From: Terriglobia bacterium | Lineage (GTDB): Bacteria; Acidobacteriota; Terriglobia; Bryobacterales; Bryobacteraceae | Direction: 5' to 3' | Length of the DNA: 64,000 bases | Assembly: GCA_020073305.1 (NCBI GenBank) | Contig: JAIQFK010000003.1 | Span: 1-64,000, forward strand | Shown: positions 8,601 through 15,540 of the stretch, one piece after another | Position numbering within the stretch: the first letter of the stretch is position 1 | How the letters are laid out: each line of letters starts with the position of its first letter | Notes under the pieces: model-generated | Databases searched by the model: none | What the model was told of the DNA's origin: nothing | The model's input: only the letters and a program-made list of their open reading frames with translations | Translations under genes and position numbers: made by a program

Positions 8601-11198
8601 TCGATGACGATCGGTACGGGAGCGACCAGTGCGACGTTCACGGCGAACGCGCCCAGCGCGGTGAGCGCGAGTGCTTCGGCGCTATTGAGAGCGACGTGGA
8701 ACGGGATATCGAAGGCGGCGACGTTGTCGCTTGATCCACCGACGGCCGCGCCGGTGCTGAACAGCCTGACATGCAACCCGGGTAGCTTCACGCCTCCGGG
8801 GAGTTCGACCTGTACAGTGACGCTGACCAGCGCGGCGACTTCAAGTACGGTGGTGAGTTTGTCGGGCGGAAATTCAGCGGTCACGGTTCCGGGATCGGTA
8901 TTAATTGGGACGGGAGCCACGAGCGCGAACTTCACGGCGAACGCGGCAATGAGCGTGAGTGCGAACACTTCGGCGCTTTTGACGGCGTCGTTGAACGGGA
9001 CTTCCCAGAACTTCTCGTTGAGTTTGAGCGCTTCTCAGGGCTCGCAGCCAAATGTGTCCTCGCTCGCATGCAGTCCCACCAGCCTGGCCGGCGGTGGCAC
9101 GGTCACTTGCACGGTTACTCTTAGTGCGGCGGCGCCGAATGGCGGGCTCCCCGTTACCGTGTCCAGTAGCAGTCCAAGCCTCACAGCGCCCACCCCAGTG
9201 ACCGTTCCTGGCGGCTCGGTGAGCGCCGCGTTCACTGTGACCACGCAGGTGGTCAGCGCCACTCAGAGCCCGACACTGACTGCGTCCTTGGCGGGTAGCA
9301 GTAAGACCACTAGCATCACGCTGCAAGCGAGCGCGCCGAACGCGAGTATGATCTGCGCACCTGCCACCATCCAAACGCCGGGGAGCAGCACGTGCACCAT
9401 CAGCCTGGCCAGTCCTGCGGCAACCAGTCTCAGCTTCCCGCTCAGCTCAAACAGCGGCAGTCTTTCGGTTCCTTCGTCGGTCACGATCGCGGCCGGGCTG
9501 ACATCCACCAGTTTCAAAGCTCAGGCCGCCGCCGTTACCGCCACTGCAACCGTCACGGTAAGTGCATCAGGCGGCGGATCACAGGTTCTCACGCTGCTGG
9601 CGCCAGGCTCGAACCCGAACCCCCCACTAAGCGGGATCAGTTGCAGTCCTACAACGCTGACCGGCGGCGGGTACCTCAGTTGCGCGCTGACACTTCCGGC
9701 AGCGGCGCCCAACGGCGCGAGCGTGCAGCTCTCATCCACTAGTTCGCAGCTTTCTTTGCCGCCGACGGTTCAAGTCGCCGCGGGGAGCAGCACGGCACAA
9801 TTCACTGCAACCAGCCCTGTGATCGATCACGATGAGAACGCCACCATCAGCGCCACCATGGGGAGTTCATCGATGCAGACCTCCGTCTCGCTGGTCGGGC
9901 TCAAGCCGGTGTCACTTTCGTGCTCGCCGAAGACAGCGGTTGCCGGATCACCGGTGACCTGCCAGATTGGCCTCAATTCTTCCAGTACGATGGGCTCGAT
10001 CCCGCTGCTCCTAACCAGCAACGACTCGCACTTGACCCCGCCCTCCTCCATCTCCACCAAGTCGGGGCAAGCCACCACCCTGTTCCAGGCAAACACGACC
10101 GCGGTCACACAGTCAGAGTCTGCGACCATTTCTGCGGCTCTCCACAACGTCGTCGTGCAAGACTCGGTCATGCTGGTGCCTTCAGGACCGGTCCTTACCG
10201 TCCCTGGGCCACAGTCCGTTCAGCCGGGCAAGCCACTGAACTTTACGGTTTCTGCGGCCGACCCGTCAGGTGCTCCCGCCATGGTTTCGGCTTCAGGCCT
10301 GCCCCAGAATGCGTGGTTCGACTCCAGCCGCGGAGGATTTTCTTGGGTACCGGAGACTTCGCAGATCGGAATTCACAAGGCGCATTTCACCGCGACCGAT
10401 CTGGCCGGCGCAACCAGCTCGGCCGACGTCATGATCAAAGTGCAGTCCGGCACCCCGATGGTCCTCTTCCTGGACAATGCGGCCAGTTATGTGAATGATG
10501 GCGGTTGCAGCCCGGGCGGCGTCGTGACTTTGTTCGGCGGCAGCTTCACCAGTTCGTCGGGCCAGGCTGCGCAAACCAACCCGCTTCCAGACGCCTTGAA
10601 TGGAGTGCGCGTAAAAGGCAACGACGCTTATCTGCCCTTACTGTACGCTTCGGAGTTCCAGGTCAATGTGCAGTGTCCGCAGGCTGGGCCGGGCACTCCG
10701 CTCACGCTGGTCGTAGAAACTCCCAACGGGTCGTCTGCTCCGCTTTCGTCCATGGTACAGGACTCGACACCGGGGATCTTTACCCTTGACGGATCCGGAA
10801 CCGGCCAGGGAGCCATCGTGATTGGGAACACGGCTACATTAGCCATGCCCCATATGGACGGCCTTCCCAGCCAGCCCGTTCGAGCTGGGGACTTCATCTC
10901 CATCTATGCCACCGGGCTGGGTGCTGTCTCTCCGAATGTGCCCAGCGGCCACCCAGCGCCGCTCGATACCCTGGTTCGGTTGAACGCCAAGGTGGACGTG
11001 CTGATCAACGGCATAGCCACTGACGTGCAATTCGCGGGCCTGGCGCCAGGCTATATCGGCCTGTATCAAGTGAACGCCAGGATTCCGCCGAAAACCGCCG
11101 CGAGCGATGCGGTATCGGTTCAACTCGTCGTCCACCGTCCTGACGGTACGGGCGCGATCAGCAACGTAGTCACTATCGGCGTCGCCGCGGCGAACTAA
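5622..11198 (+). CDS. Giant secreted Ig-like repeat protein with Solibacter-type C-terminal domain
   Basis: This 1858-residue protein has a signal peptide (about 1-32, ending GSAAAAP). Residues 33-170 resemble a cohesin-like fold (GSPGGSVNVTMTF, NGTLGVATFHI). From residue 175 to about 1140 there are ten units of 96-98 residues, each with LxCSPGxFTxPGSSTCTVTL, then VSLSSGNxAVTVPGSVTIGT and a closing TATLTLNPP; the two Cys per unit could form a disulphide. More divergent units follow to about 1500, then an Ig/putative cadherin-like unit and a C-terminal domain (about 1605-1858: FLDNAASYVNDGGCSPGG, ISIYATGLG, YQVNARIPP) matching the Solibacter C-terminal domain family (TIGR03437). It is probably a cell-surface or adhesive protein. 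No sorting signal such as LPXTG is visible. Confidence 0.85.
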   Translation: MAHSKRSFYRRISEEFLWSCLAIAAVGSAAAAPSVTLSGGSGSPGGSVNVTMTFAANGTQPTGAQWVLNYSSTDFSSVTIAASSGVSAISGEIFSCSTGASSANCLIINLTSTTTLVPNGTLGVATFHISPTTTNTSSSITLSNLSATDGNGNSLGLTGSGTSITINQPTPAPTLSSLTCSPGAFTAPGSSTCTVTLSGAAIGSTVVSLSSGNAAVTVPGSVTIGTGATSATFTATAASAVGAVTSPVLTATLSGTSKTATLTLNPPAPTLSSLACSPGAFTAPGSSTCTVTLSGAAIGSTVVSLSSGNAAVTVPGSVTIGTGATSATFTATAASAVGAVTSPVLTATLSGTSKTATLTLNPPVRVLSSLTCSPGAFTAPGSSTCTVTLSGAAIGSTVVSLSSGNAAVTVPGSVTIGTGATSATFTATAASAVGAVTSPVLTATLSGTSKTATLTLNPPVPVLSSLACSPGAFTAPGSSTCTVTLSGAAIGSTVVSLSSGNAAVTVPGSVTIGTGATSATFTATAASAVGAVTSPVLTATLSGTSKTATLTLNPPVRVLSSLTCSPGAFTAPGSSTCTVTLSGAAIGSTVVSLSSGNAAVTVPGSVTIGTGATSATFTATAASAVGAVTSPVLTATLSGTSKTATLTLNPPVPVLSSLACSPGAFTAPGSSTCTVTLSSAATGSTVVSLSSGNAAVTVPGSVTIGTGATSVTFTANAASAVSAVVTPLLMASWNGTSKTATLTLNPPAAVPVLSSLACSPGAFTAPGSSTCTVALTSPATASMVVSLSSGNAAVTVPGSVTIGTGGTGATFTANAASAVSAIVTPLLTASLNGTSKSATLTLNPPAAVPVLSSLACSPGTFTPPGSSTCTVTLTSAATSTAVVSVSSGNVAVSVLGSVTIPTGATSGTFTATTTAPVNTSTSALLTALWNGTSKTATLTLNPAAVPALSGVACSPGEFTPPGSSTCTVTLTSPATASMVVSLSSGNTAVTVPGSMTIGTGATSATFTANAPSAVSASASALLRATWNGISKAATLSLDPPTAAPVLNSLTCNPGSFTPPGSSTCTVTLTSAATSSTVVSLSGGNSAVTVPGSVLIGTGATSANFTANAAMSVSANTSALLTASLNGTSQNFSLSLSASQGSQPNVSSLACSPTSLAGGGTVTCTVTLSAAAPNGGLPVTVSSSSPSLTAPTPVTVPGGSVSAAFTVTTQVVSATQSPTLTASLAGSSKTTSITLQASAPNASMICAPATIQTPGSSTCTISLASPAATSLSFPLSSNSGSLSVPSSVTIAAGLTSTSFKAQAAAVTATATVTVSASGGGSQVLTLLAPGSNPNPPLSGISCSPTTLTGGGYLSCALTLPAAAPNGASVQLSSTSSQLSLPPTVQVAAGSSTAQFTATSPVIDHDENATISATMGSSSMQTSVSLVGLKPVSLSCSPKTAVAGSPVTCQIGLNSSSTMGSIPLLLTSNDSHLTPPSSISTKSGQATTLFQANTTAVTQSESATISAALHNVVVQDSVMLVPSGPVLTVPGPQSVQPGKPLNFTVSAADPSGAPAMVSASGLPQNAWFDSSRGGFSWVPETSQIGIHKAHFTATDLAGATSSADVMIKVQSGTPMVLFLDNAASYVNDGGCSPGGVVTLFGGSFTSSSGQAAQTNPLPDALNGVRVKGNDAYLPLLYASEFQVNVQCPQAGPGTPLTLVVETPNGSSAPLSSMVQDSTPGIFTLDGSGTGQGAIVIGNTATLAMPHMDGLPSQPVRAGDFISIYATGLGAVSPNVPSGHPAPLDTLVRLNAKVDVLINGIATDVQFAGLAPGYIGLYQVNARIPPKTAASDAVSVQLVVHRPDGTGAISNVVTIGVAAAN
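6146..9052 (+). repeat. Tandem coding repeats of 288-294 bases
   Basis: Unit starts (GAGCAGCCTG or close variants) lie at 6146, 6434, 6722, 7010, 7298, 7586, 7880, 8174, 8465 and 8759. The first five intervals are exactly 288 bases, later ones 291-294. The units from 6146 to about 7875 differ at only a few positions, many of them synonymous, while units after 7880 are clearly diverged. This points to recent duplication or ongoing gene conversion in the first part. The copy number may be hard to assemble. Confidence 0.9.
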
Positions 11199-11248
11199 AC
11201 CGGTTTGAGTTTCGGCGGGGTTGCCGCGAGACCGGGCGGGATCTGCGA

Positions 11249-12085
11249 TCAGTTCATCGACGCCAGCCAGTGCTGGATCTTCTGAACGTCCTGCCGGGCT
11301 CGCTCGCGATCCTCCGGCGTCGCGGCCAGTTCGAGGTATCGCGCCAGATCCGATTTGGCGGCGGCTAGCCGGCCGGCCTGCACCTCGAGGATGCCGCGCT
11401 TGCGGTACTCTTCCGCGGAATCCGGATTGGCGCGAATCAGCAGACCGAGGACATCGATGGCCTTGGCCGTCAACCCGCGCGAAGTGTAGGCCGCCCCGAG
11501 ATTTCTCAGCATGCGCAGCAGGATGTCGCGCTTGCCCACCGGAGCCAGCCACTTCGGATTGGGCTCGATCTCCATCTGCGATGCTTCACGCGCCAAGGCA
11601 AAGCACTCGTCCGGCTCGAGGTGCTGCCCGCCATGGAATGGATCGAGGAACACGGAGTACACGCCGTCGTCATAACGCACAATGAAGTGCCCGGGCAGAC
11701 CAACTCCCTGCACCGGTTTTTCCAGCCTGCGCGCGATCTCGATGTAGACCAGCGAAAGCGTGATGGGGATTCCGGTTCGCGAGCTGAGCACCTGGTTCAG
11801 GCAACTGTTGCGCGGATCGTAGTAGTCGTGCGCATTCCCGCGAAATCCCAGCTCCTCGAACAGGTAGCGGTTCGCCTGGCTGACGTAGGCCGCACCATCG
11901 CAGATACTGCTCAGACGCGCACCCAGCTCCGCTGCGTACGCATCCAGCGTGGCCACGAAGGTATCCGCATCGAGCTCCGGGAATTCGATCCGGGCCAGCT
12001 CGAGCGCGGCGCGATCGAGCGGTACGCTCGCATCCCGGCCCGCGATCAGTTCCAGTAAACGGTCCACCTTGCCGTAGAATATCAC
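11249..12085 (-). CDS. SirB1-family protein with C-terminal TPR
   Basis: The product (278 residues from GTG 12085; GTG 12067 is an alternative) has the transglutaminase-like SirB1 N-domain. Visible marks are LDRAALELARIEFPELDADTF, the FRGNAHDYYDPRNSCLNQVL segment and RTGIPITLSLVYIEIARRL followed by GVGLPGHFIVRY and FLDPFHGG. Residues 190-270 form TPR-like helices (NLGAAYTSRGLTAKAIDVLG). Family members are widespread and poorly characterised; no enzymatic role is established. The start codon lies only four bases from the start of the divergent gene at 12090, so each promoter must overlap the other gene. The longer frame up to 12427 is antisense to that gene and is not used. Confidence 0.75.
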   Translation of the reverse strand: MIFYGKVDRLLELIAGRDASVPLDRAALELARIEFPELDADTFVATLDAYAAELGARLSSICDGAAYVSQANRYLFEELGFRGNAHDYYDPRNSCLNQVLSSRTGIPITLSLVYIEIARRLEKPVQGVGLPGHFIVRYDDGVYSVFLDPFHGGQHLEPDECFALAREASQMEIEPNPKWLAPVGKRDILLRMLRNLGAAYTSRGLTAKAIDVLGLLIRANPDSAEEYRKRGILEVQAGRLAAAKSDLARYLELAATPEDRERARQDVQKIQHWLASMN

Positions 12086-12089
12086 TTCG

Positions 12090-13139
12090 ATGACGAAGCG
12101 CTTCTTGCTGCTGGCTCTGGCGGGTGCGTTGGCGTCTGACGCGCAGACTCTGAGCTTCAAGCAGCGCGAGATTGGAGCGCTCGGAAACGAGCGCATTGCC
12201 GGCTTCGCGATCGCTGGCCGCAAGCTCGCCACATGGGGAGACCGCGTGAGATGGTGGAATCTGCCCGATGGGAAGAGCGCACGGCCTGGACCTCGCGGGC
12301 CGTTCGCCGAAGGTGCCACAATCCTGGACGTGAATGGCGACGGGCAACTGGACCTCGTCGTCAATGAGAGTGCGGCGCCGCGCGCTCTGGTCTGGCTTGA
12401 GGCGCCAAAATGGACCAGGCACGTCATCGATACGGGCGTAGATACGGCCGATGTGATTCCCGGGGAATTATTCGGCCGCCGCGGGATTCTCCTGGTGCAG
12501 CGTCGCGCGCAAGTTCGTTTCTACGAAATCCCGCCGCACTCAGTGGACCGGTGGCCGGTGACCGAGATTTATTCGTTTTACACACCTTCCGATCAGGGTG
12601 GCCTGGCGCTGGCCGATATTGACGGCGACGGCCGCCCCGACATTCTCTGCGGCAACTACTGGATTCGCTCGCCCGAGAGCTTTGAGCTGCCGTGGCGGCT
12701 GTTCGCGATTGAGCTGTGGAACGAGCAGCCGCACTCGGCCATGTTGCGTCTGGCGCTGCTTGGGCCCGGCGAGCTGGTGGCCATGCAGCGCGAAATGCCC
12801 GAGGGGCGTCTGGCGCGGTTCGAGAAGCCCGCAGATCCGAAGCAGTTGTGGGTTGAGCATCGGATAACGGACTCGCTGGCATTCAATGAAGCGCGTTCTC
12901 TCGATGCGGCCGACCTCGATGGCGATGGACGGCCCGATGTGATCATCGGTGAGAAGGGCGGCGCGGCGCGACTCATCGCGTTCCTGAACCGGGGCATGGG
13001 CCAGTTCGAAGCGCACGTCATCGCGAATCATGTTGCAGCCGATCATATCCGCGCGATTGGTCTGGAAGGCCACGGCCGGCCGGACCTCCTGACCATCGGC
13101 AAGGGCGTGATTTCGTGGTGGAAAAATCTGACCCGGTGA
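12090..13139 (+). CDS. Secreted FG-GAP/VCBS repeat protein
   Basis: The protein has 349 residues with a signal peptide (residues 1-19, FLLLALAGALASDAQ). Calcium-binding-like FG-GAP/VCBS motifs occur at ILDVNGDGQLDLVV, LADIDGDGRPDILC and AADLDGDGRPDVII, and a degenerate one near the end (GLEGHGRPDLLT). They imply a beta-propeller of the integrin-alpha type that is exported. Related proteins are abundant in Acidobacteria and Planctomycetes; ligands are unknown. It is followed 48 bases downstream by rpiB. Confidence 0.75.
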   Translation: MTKRFLLLALAGALASDAQTLSFKQREIGALGNERIAGFAIAGRKLATWGDRVRWWNLPDGKSARPGPRGPFAEGATILDVNGDGQLDLVVNESAAPRALVWLEAPKWTRHVIDTGVDTADVIPGELFGRRGILLVQRRAQVRFYEIPPHSVDRWPVTEIYSFYTPSDQGGLALADIDGDGRPDILCGNYWIRSPESFELPWRLFAIELWNEQPHSAMLRLALLGPGELVAMQREMPEGRLARFEKPADPKQLWVEHRITDSLAFNEARSLDAADLDGDGRPDVIIGEKGGAARLIAFLNRGMGQFEAHVIANHVAADHIRAIGLEGHGRPDLLTIGKGVISWWKNLTR

Positions 13140-13187
13140 CGGCAAACTCGACCGGTGCAAGCCGCGTGCGCTATCCTGTAAGACCGA

Positions 13188-13673
13188 ATGAAAATTGCTG
13201 TTGCAGCCGACCACGCGGGCTTCCCGCTAAAAGATCGCGTCATCGAAGAAGCGCGCACGCTGGGCCATCAGGTGCTCGATCTGGGGACCCATTCGACTGA
13301 TCCGGTTGACTATCCCGATTACGCCCGCGCAGTGGCTGAGGCGTTGCGTGAAGGCCGCGCCGAGCGGGCGATCCTGATTTGCGGCTCGGGTGCGGGCGCG
13401 TGCGTGGCGGCCAACAAGTTTCGCGGCATTCGCGCGGCTACTTGCCACGACACTTTCTCCGCGCACCAGGGGGTCGAAGACGACGGCATGAACGTGTTGT
13501 GTCTGGGCGCGCGAGTCATCGGACCGGAACTGGCCTCGGAACTGTTGCGCTCTTATCTTGGCGCCCGGTTCTCGAACCTCGAACGGCACCGCCGGCGCGT
13601 CTCCAAAGTGGAGCAGTTCGAAGAGGAATTCGGCGCGGAAGCGCCCACCGCCGCCACCCGCCTCACGCGATAA
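13188..13673 (+). CDS. rpiB: Ribose 5-phosphate isomerase B (RpiB/LacA/LacB family)
   Basis: The product has 161 residues, typical for RpiB. The N-terminus MKIAVAADHAGFPLKDRVIE carries the AADHAG motif, the active-site loop is ILICGSGAGACVAANKFRG with the catalytic Cys, and ATCHDTFSAHQGVEDDGMNV matches the phosphate-binding and dimer region. The enzyme interconverts ribose 5-phosphate and ribulose 5-phosphate in the pentose phosphate pathway; a LacAB-type or other sugar-phosphate specificity cannot be excluded. It lies 12 bases before the PfpI-family gene on the same strand, and about 1.9 kb before a microcompartment operon; RpiB genes also occur in some sugar-phosphate microcompartment loci. 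Confidence 0.88.
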   Translation: MKIAVAADHAGFPLKDRVIEEARTLGHQVLDLGTHSTDPVDYPDYARAVAEALREGRAERAILICGSGAGACVAANKFRGIRAATCHDTFSAHQGVEDDGMNVLCLGARVIGPELASELLRSYLGARFSNLERHRRRVSKVEQFEEEFGAEAPTAATRLTR

Positions 13674-13685
13674 GATAGAGGCGCT

Positions 13686-14225
13686 ATGGAACTGAAGGGC
13701 AAACGCATCGCCATTTTGGTGGACAACTTTTACCAGGAGATGGAAGTCTGGTACCCGTATTTCCGCTTCCAGGAAGCCGGCGCGGAGGTGATCACCGTCG
13801 GCGCCCAGGCGGGCGCAACCTACACCAGCAAAGTTGGGTACCCGGTGAAGAGCGACAAGTCATACGACCAGGTCCGGGCCGCGGACTTCGATGGCGTGGT
13901 GGTTCCCGGCGGCTATGCGCCCGATCACATCCGCCGCCATTCCGCGGCAAACCAGTTTGTCCACGACATGAACCAGCAAGGAAAACTCGTGGCGGCCATT
14001 TGCCACGGCGGCTGGGTGCTGTGCTCCGCGGACATGCTCAAGGGCCGCAGGGCCACCTGCTTCTTTGCCATCAAAGACGACGTAGTTCACGCCGGGGCGA
14101 AATACGAAGACGCCGAAGTGGTGGTGGACGGGAACCTGGTTACCTCACGCAAACCCGAAGACCTGCCCGCCTTCTGCCGCGCGTCGATTGGAGTCCTGAC
14201 CGCCGTGCCGGCCATGGCTCGATGA
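13686..14225 (+). CDS. PfpI/DJ-1 family protein (glyoxalase/deglycase or protease-like)
   Basis: The 179-residue protein spans the whole family length. It starts with KGKRIAILVDNFYQEMEVWY (the acidic residue after the first strand is conserved), has DGVVVPGGYAPDHIRR, and the nucleophile elbow LVAAICHGGWVLCSADML with the catalytic Cys followed by His. The C-terminal part has GNLVTSRKPEDLPAFC, as in PfpI and YhbO-type proteins. Family members have been described as proteases, methylglyoxal glyoxalases or deglycases; substrate is not predictable here. A GAGG lies in front of the ATG. It is probably co-transcribed with rpiB and could protect against reactive aldehydes. Confidence 0.85.
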   Translation: MELKGKRIAILVDNFYQEMEVWYPYFRFQEAGAEVITVGAQAGATYTSKVGYPVKSDKSYDQVRAADFDGVVVPGGYAPDHIRRHSAANQFVHDMNQQGKLVAAICHGGWVLCSADMLKGRRATCFFAIKDDVVHAGAKYEDAEVVVDGNLVTSRKPEDLPAFCRASIGVLTAVPAMAR

Positions 14226-14249
14226 GACGGGCCGCATAACGGCAAGTGA

Positions 14250-14270
14250 TCCGCTGACCAGATCAGCGGA
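14250..14270. terminator. Hairpin between convergent genes
   Basis: TCCGCTGA (14250-14257) pairs perfectly with TCAGCGGA (14263-14270) around a five-base loop. It lies between the PfpI gene (ends 14225) and the small minus-strand gene ending at 14291, as expected for a bidirectional terminator. There is no T-run on either side, so a rho-independent function is uncertain. Confidence 0.4.
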
Positions 14271-14290
14271 CCACCATCGAAGGCGCCGGA

Positions 14291-14464
14291 CTAACTCTTA
14301 CTTGGCTTGCTGGAATGCGCTTTGTGACTAGTGTGCTTGGAAGCCTTACTGTGGGTACGACGGCCCGCCGAATGGCCGGACCCTCCCGACTTGGATTTTG
14401 CCTGGACAGGAATCAAACTCATGAAGGCAATGAACATTGCAATCAGAACCGAACGAATCTTCAT
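14291..14464 (-). CDS. Very small secreted His/Lys/Ser-rich protein (A)
   Basis: The 57-residue product starts MKIRSVLIAMFIAFMSLIPV at the ATG at 14464. Residues 1-22 are a clear signal peptide with an AxA-like end (VQAKS). The mature part of about 35 residues contains only a handful of residue types: Lys, Ser, His, Gly, Arg, Thr and Ala, with segments such as SGGSGHSAGRRTHSK and KHTSHKAHSSK, and no acidic residue. A strongly basic, disordered exported peptide is expected. It might bind metal, nucleic acid or anionic polysaccharide; this is inference. It follows protein B at 14512-14664 with a 47-base gap and the same composition bias. Confidence 0.6.
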   Translation of the reverse strand: MKIRSVLIAMFIAFMSLIPVQAKSKSGGSGHSAGRRTHSKASKHTSHKAHSSKPSKS

Positions 14465-14511
14465 GCCACTGTAGTGGCTCGGGGCGGGTTTCCTCGCAGG
14501 GTACTGCGGAG

Positions 14512-14664
14512 TTAGTGCTTAGCCTTTGGGTGTTTGTACTTCTTGGCTTTTGTCTTGTGGTGCGCGCTGGAGTGATGCGGTTTGGGGTGTTGGGTCTTCG
14601 CTTCGGCGAGCTGGAGACCGCCTAAACCGATCAACGCGGCCAGTAGAAATGTATAAAATCTCAC
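14512..14664 (-). CDS. Very small secreted His/Lys-rich protein (B)
   Basis: The 50-residue frame starts with a GTG at 14664, 13 bases after the rhomboid gene. Its first 22 residues (VRFYTFLLAALIGLGGLQLA, then EAK) form a signal peptide. The remaining 27 or so residues are dominated by His and Lys (HPKPHHSSAHHKTK, KYKHPKAKH), with eight His and nine Lys. It resembles protein A downstream in layout: a signal peptide and a cationic, low-complexity tail. No good ribosome binding site is seen, so translation could depend on coupling to the rhomboid gene. Metal or polyanion binding is only suggested by composition. Confidence 0.55.
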   Translation of the reverse strand: MRFYTFLLAALIGLGGLQLAEAKTQHPKPHHSSAHHKTKAKKYKHPKAKH

Positions 14665-14677
14665 GTTGATGATTATA

Positions 14678-15484
14678 CTATGCCTGCTGGGAAAACCACA
14701 AGTACATTTCCAGGAAACTCAATATTGTCAAGCCGATACAGACGATAGCCAACCCCTTCCAGAGCTTCTCGGTGGTTCCCGACGCGATCCTTGGCAATCC
14801 GGCGACATAGGCGACGCCGTAACCGGCAGCCAAGCCGCCGATGTGCGCGGCATTGTCGATTTGCGGGATCAGCAGCCCGAACACCAGGCAGTAAATGGCC
14901 CAGCGGGTATAGTAACCGCGAATGTGATCCCCAAGCGTACTGCGATGCCGCACTCCCAACGCGATCATGGCGCCGATCAATCCGCAAATGCCGGCCGAAG
15001 AGCCTACCGACAGGCCCGGATTCCACAGCGTGCTCGCAAAAAAGCCGCACACGGTCGCGGCAAAATACAACGCGATCATGCGACTGGTGCCATAAACCTC
15101 TTCCACCTGCGCGCCCAGATCGAACAGGACCCAGGAATTCATCAGAATGTGAAAAATTCCGCCGTGTAGAAATCCGGCGGTAACCAGACGCCACCACTGG
15201 TGATAGCCCAGAATCGCCAGCCGCAGTTTCGCGCCAAACGCGAAGAGAGCCTGTCCCTCGCCCACATTCTTGCCATAGAGAGCGGTGGCCACGTAGAGCC
15301 CAAAGTTGATCAGCAGAATGATGACGGTGGTGTAGCGCGCATGCGGAATGAATCCGCCCAGAATCGCGCCGGGCTCCCGGCGATCGATGGCTCGTGGGCC
15401 AACCGACTCATTGCAATAAGGGCATGTGCGATCACTCGTCGTAATGAAGGCCCGGCAATGCGGGCACATCCGGCGCTTGTCCAT
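14678..15484 (-). CDS. Rhomboid family intramembrane serine protease with N-terminal zinc ribbon
   Basis: The product has 268 residues from the ATG at 15484 (a TTG two codons upstream is possible). The N-terminus CPHCRAFITTSDRTCPYCNE is a four-Cys zinc ribbon. Six membrane segments follow from about residue 48. Rhomboid marks are present: HGGIFHILMNSWVLFDLG (loop with the oxyanion-type His/Asn), the serine motif SVGSSAGICGLIGA and the catalytic His in NAAHIGGLAAGYG. It cleaves membrane-spanning substrates within the bilayer; substrates are unknown. The two small secreted proteins directly downstream on the same strand may belong to the same transcript. Confidence 0.88.
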   Translation of the reverse strand: MDKRRMCPHCRAFITTSDRTCPYCNESVGPRAIDRREPGAILGGFIPHARYTTVIILLINFGLYVATALYGKNVGEGQALFAFGAKLRLAILGYHQWWRLVTAGFLHGGIFHILMNSWVLFDLGAQVEEVYGTSRMIALYFAATVCGFFASTLWNPGLSVGSSAGICGLIGAMIALGVRHRSTLGDHIRGYYTRWAIYCLVFGLLIPQIDNAAHIGGLAAGYGVAYVAGLPRIASGTTEKLWKGLAIVCIGLTILSFLEMYLWFSQQA

Positions 15485-15540
15485 GGTCAACTTATTGTAC
15501 TGTCTCGCATCGGGCAGTCTGGTACAATTTGGAATTCCGA

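Noticed and set aside
5828-8968. A 1046-codon open frame on the minus strand inside the giant repeat gene
   Set aside because: It is antisense to the repeats and has the same 96-residue periodicity; it stays open because the repeated codons lack stops in that frame. The plus-strand protein has signal peptide, known domains and a normal start.
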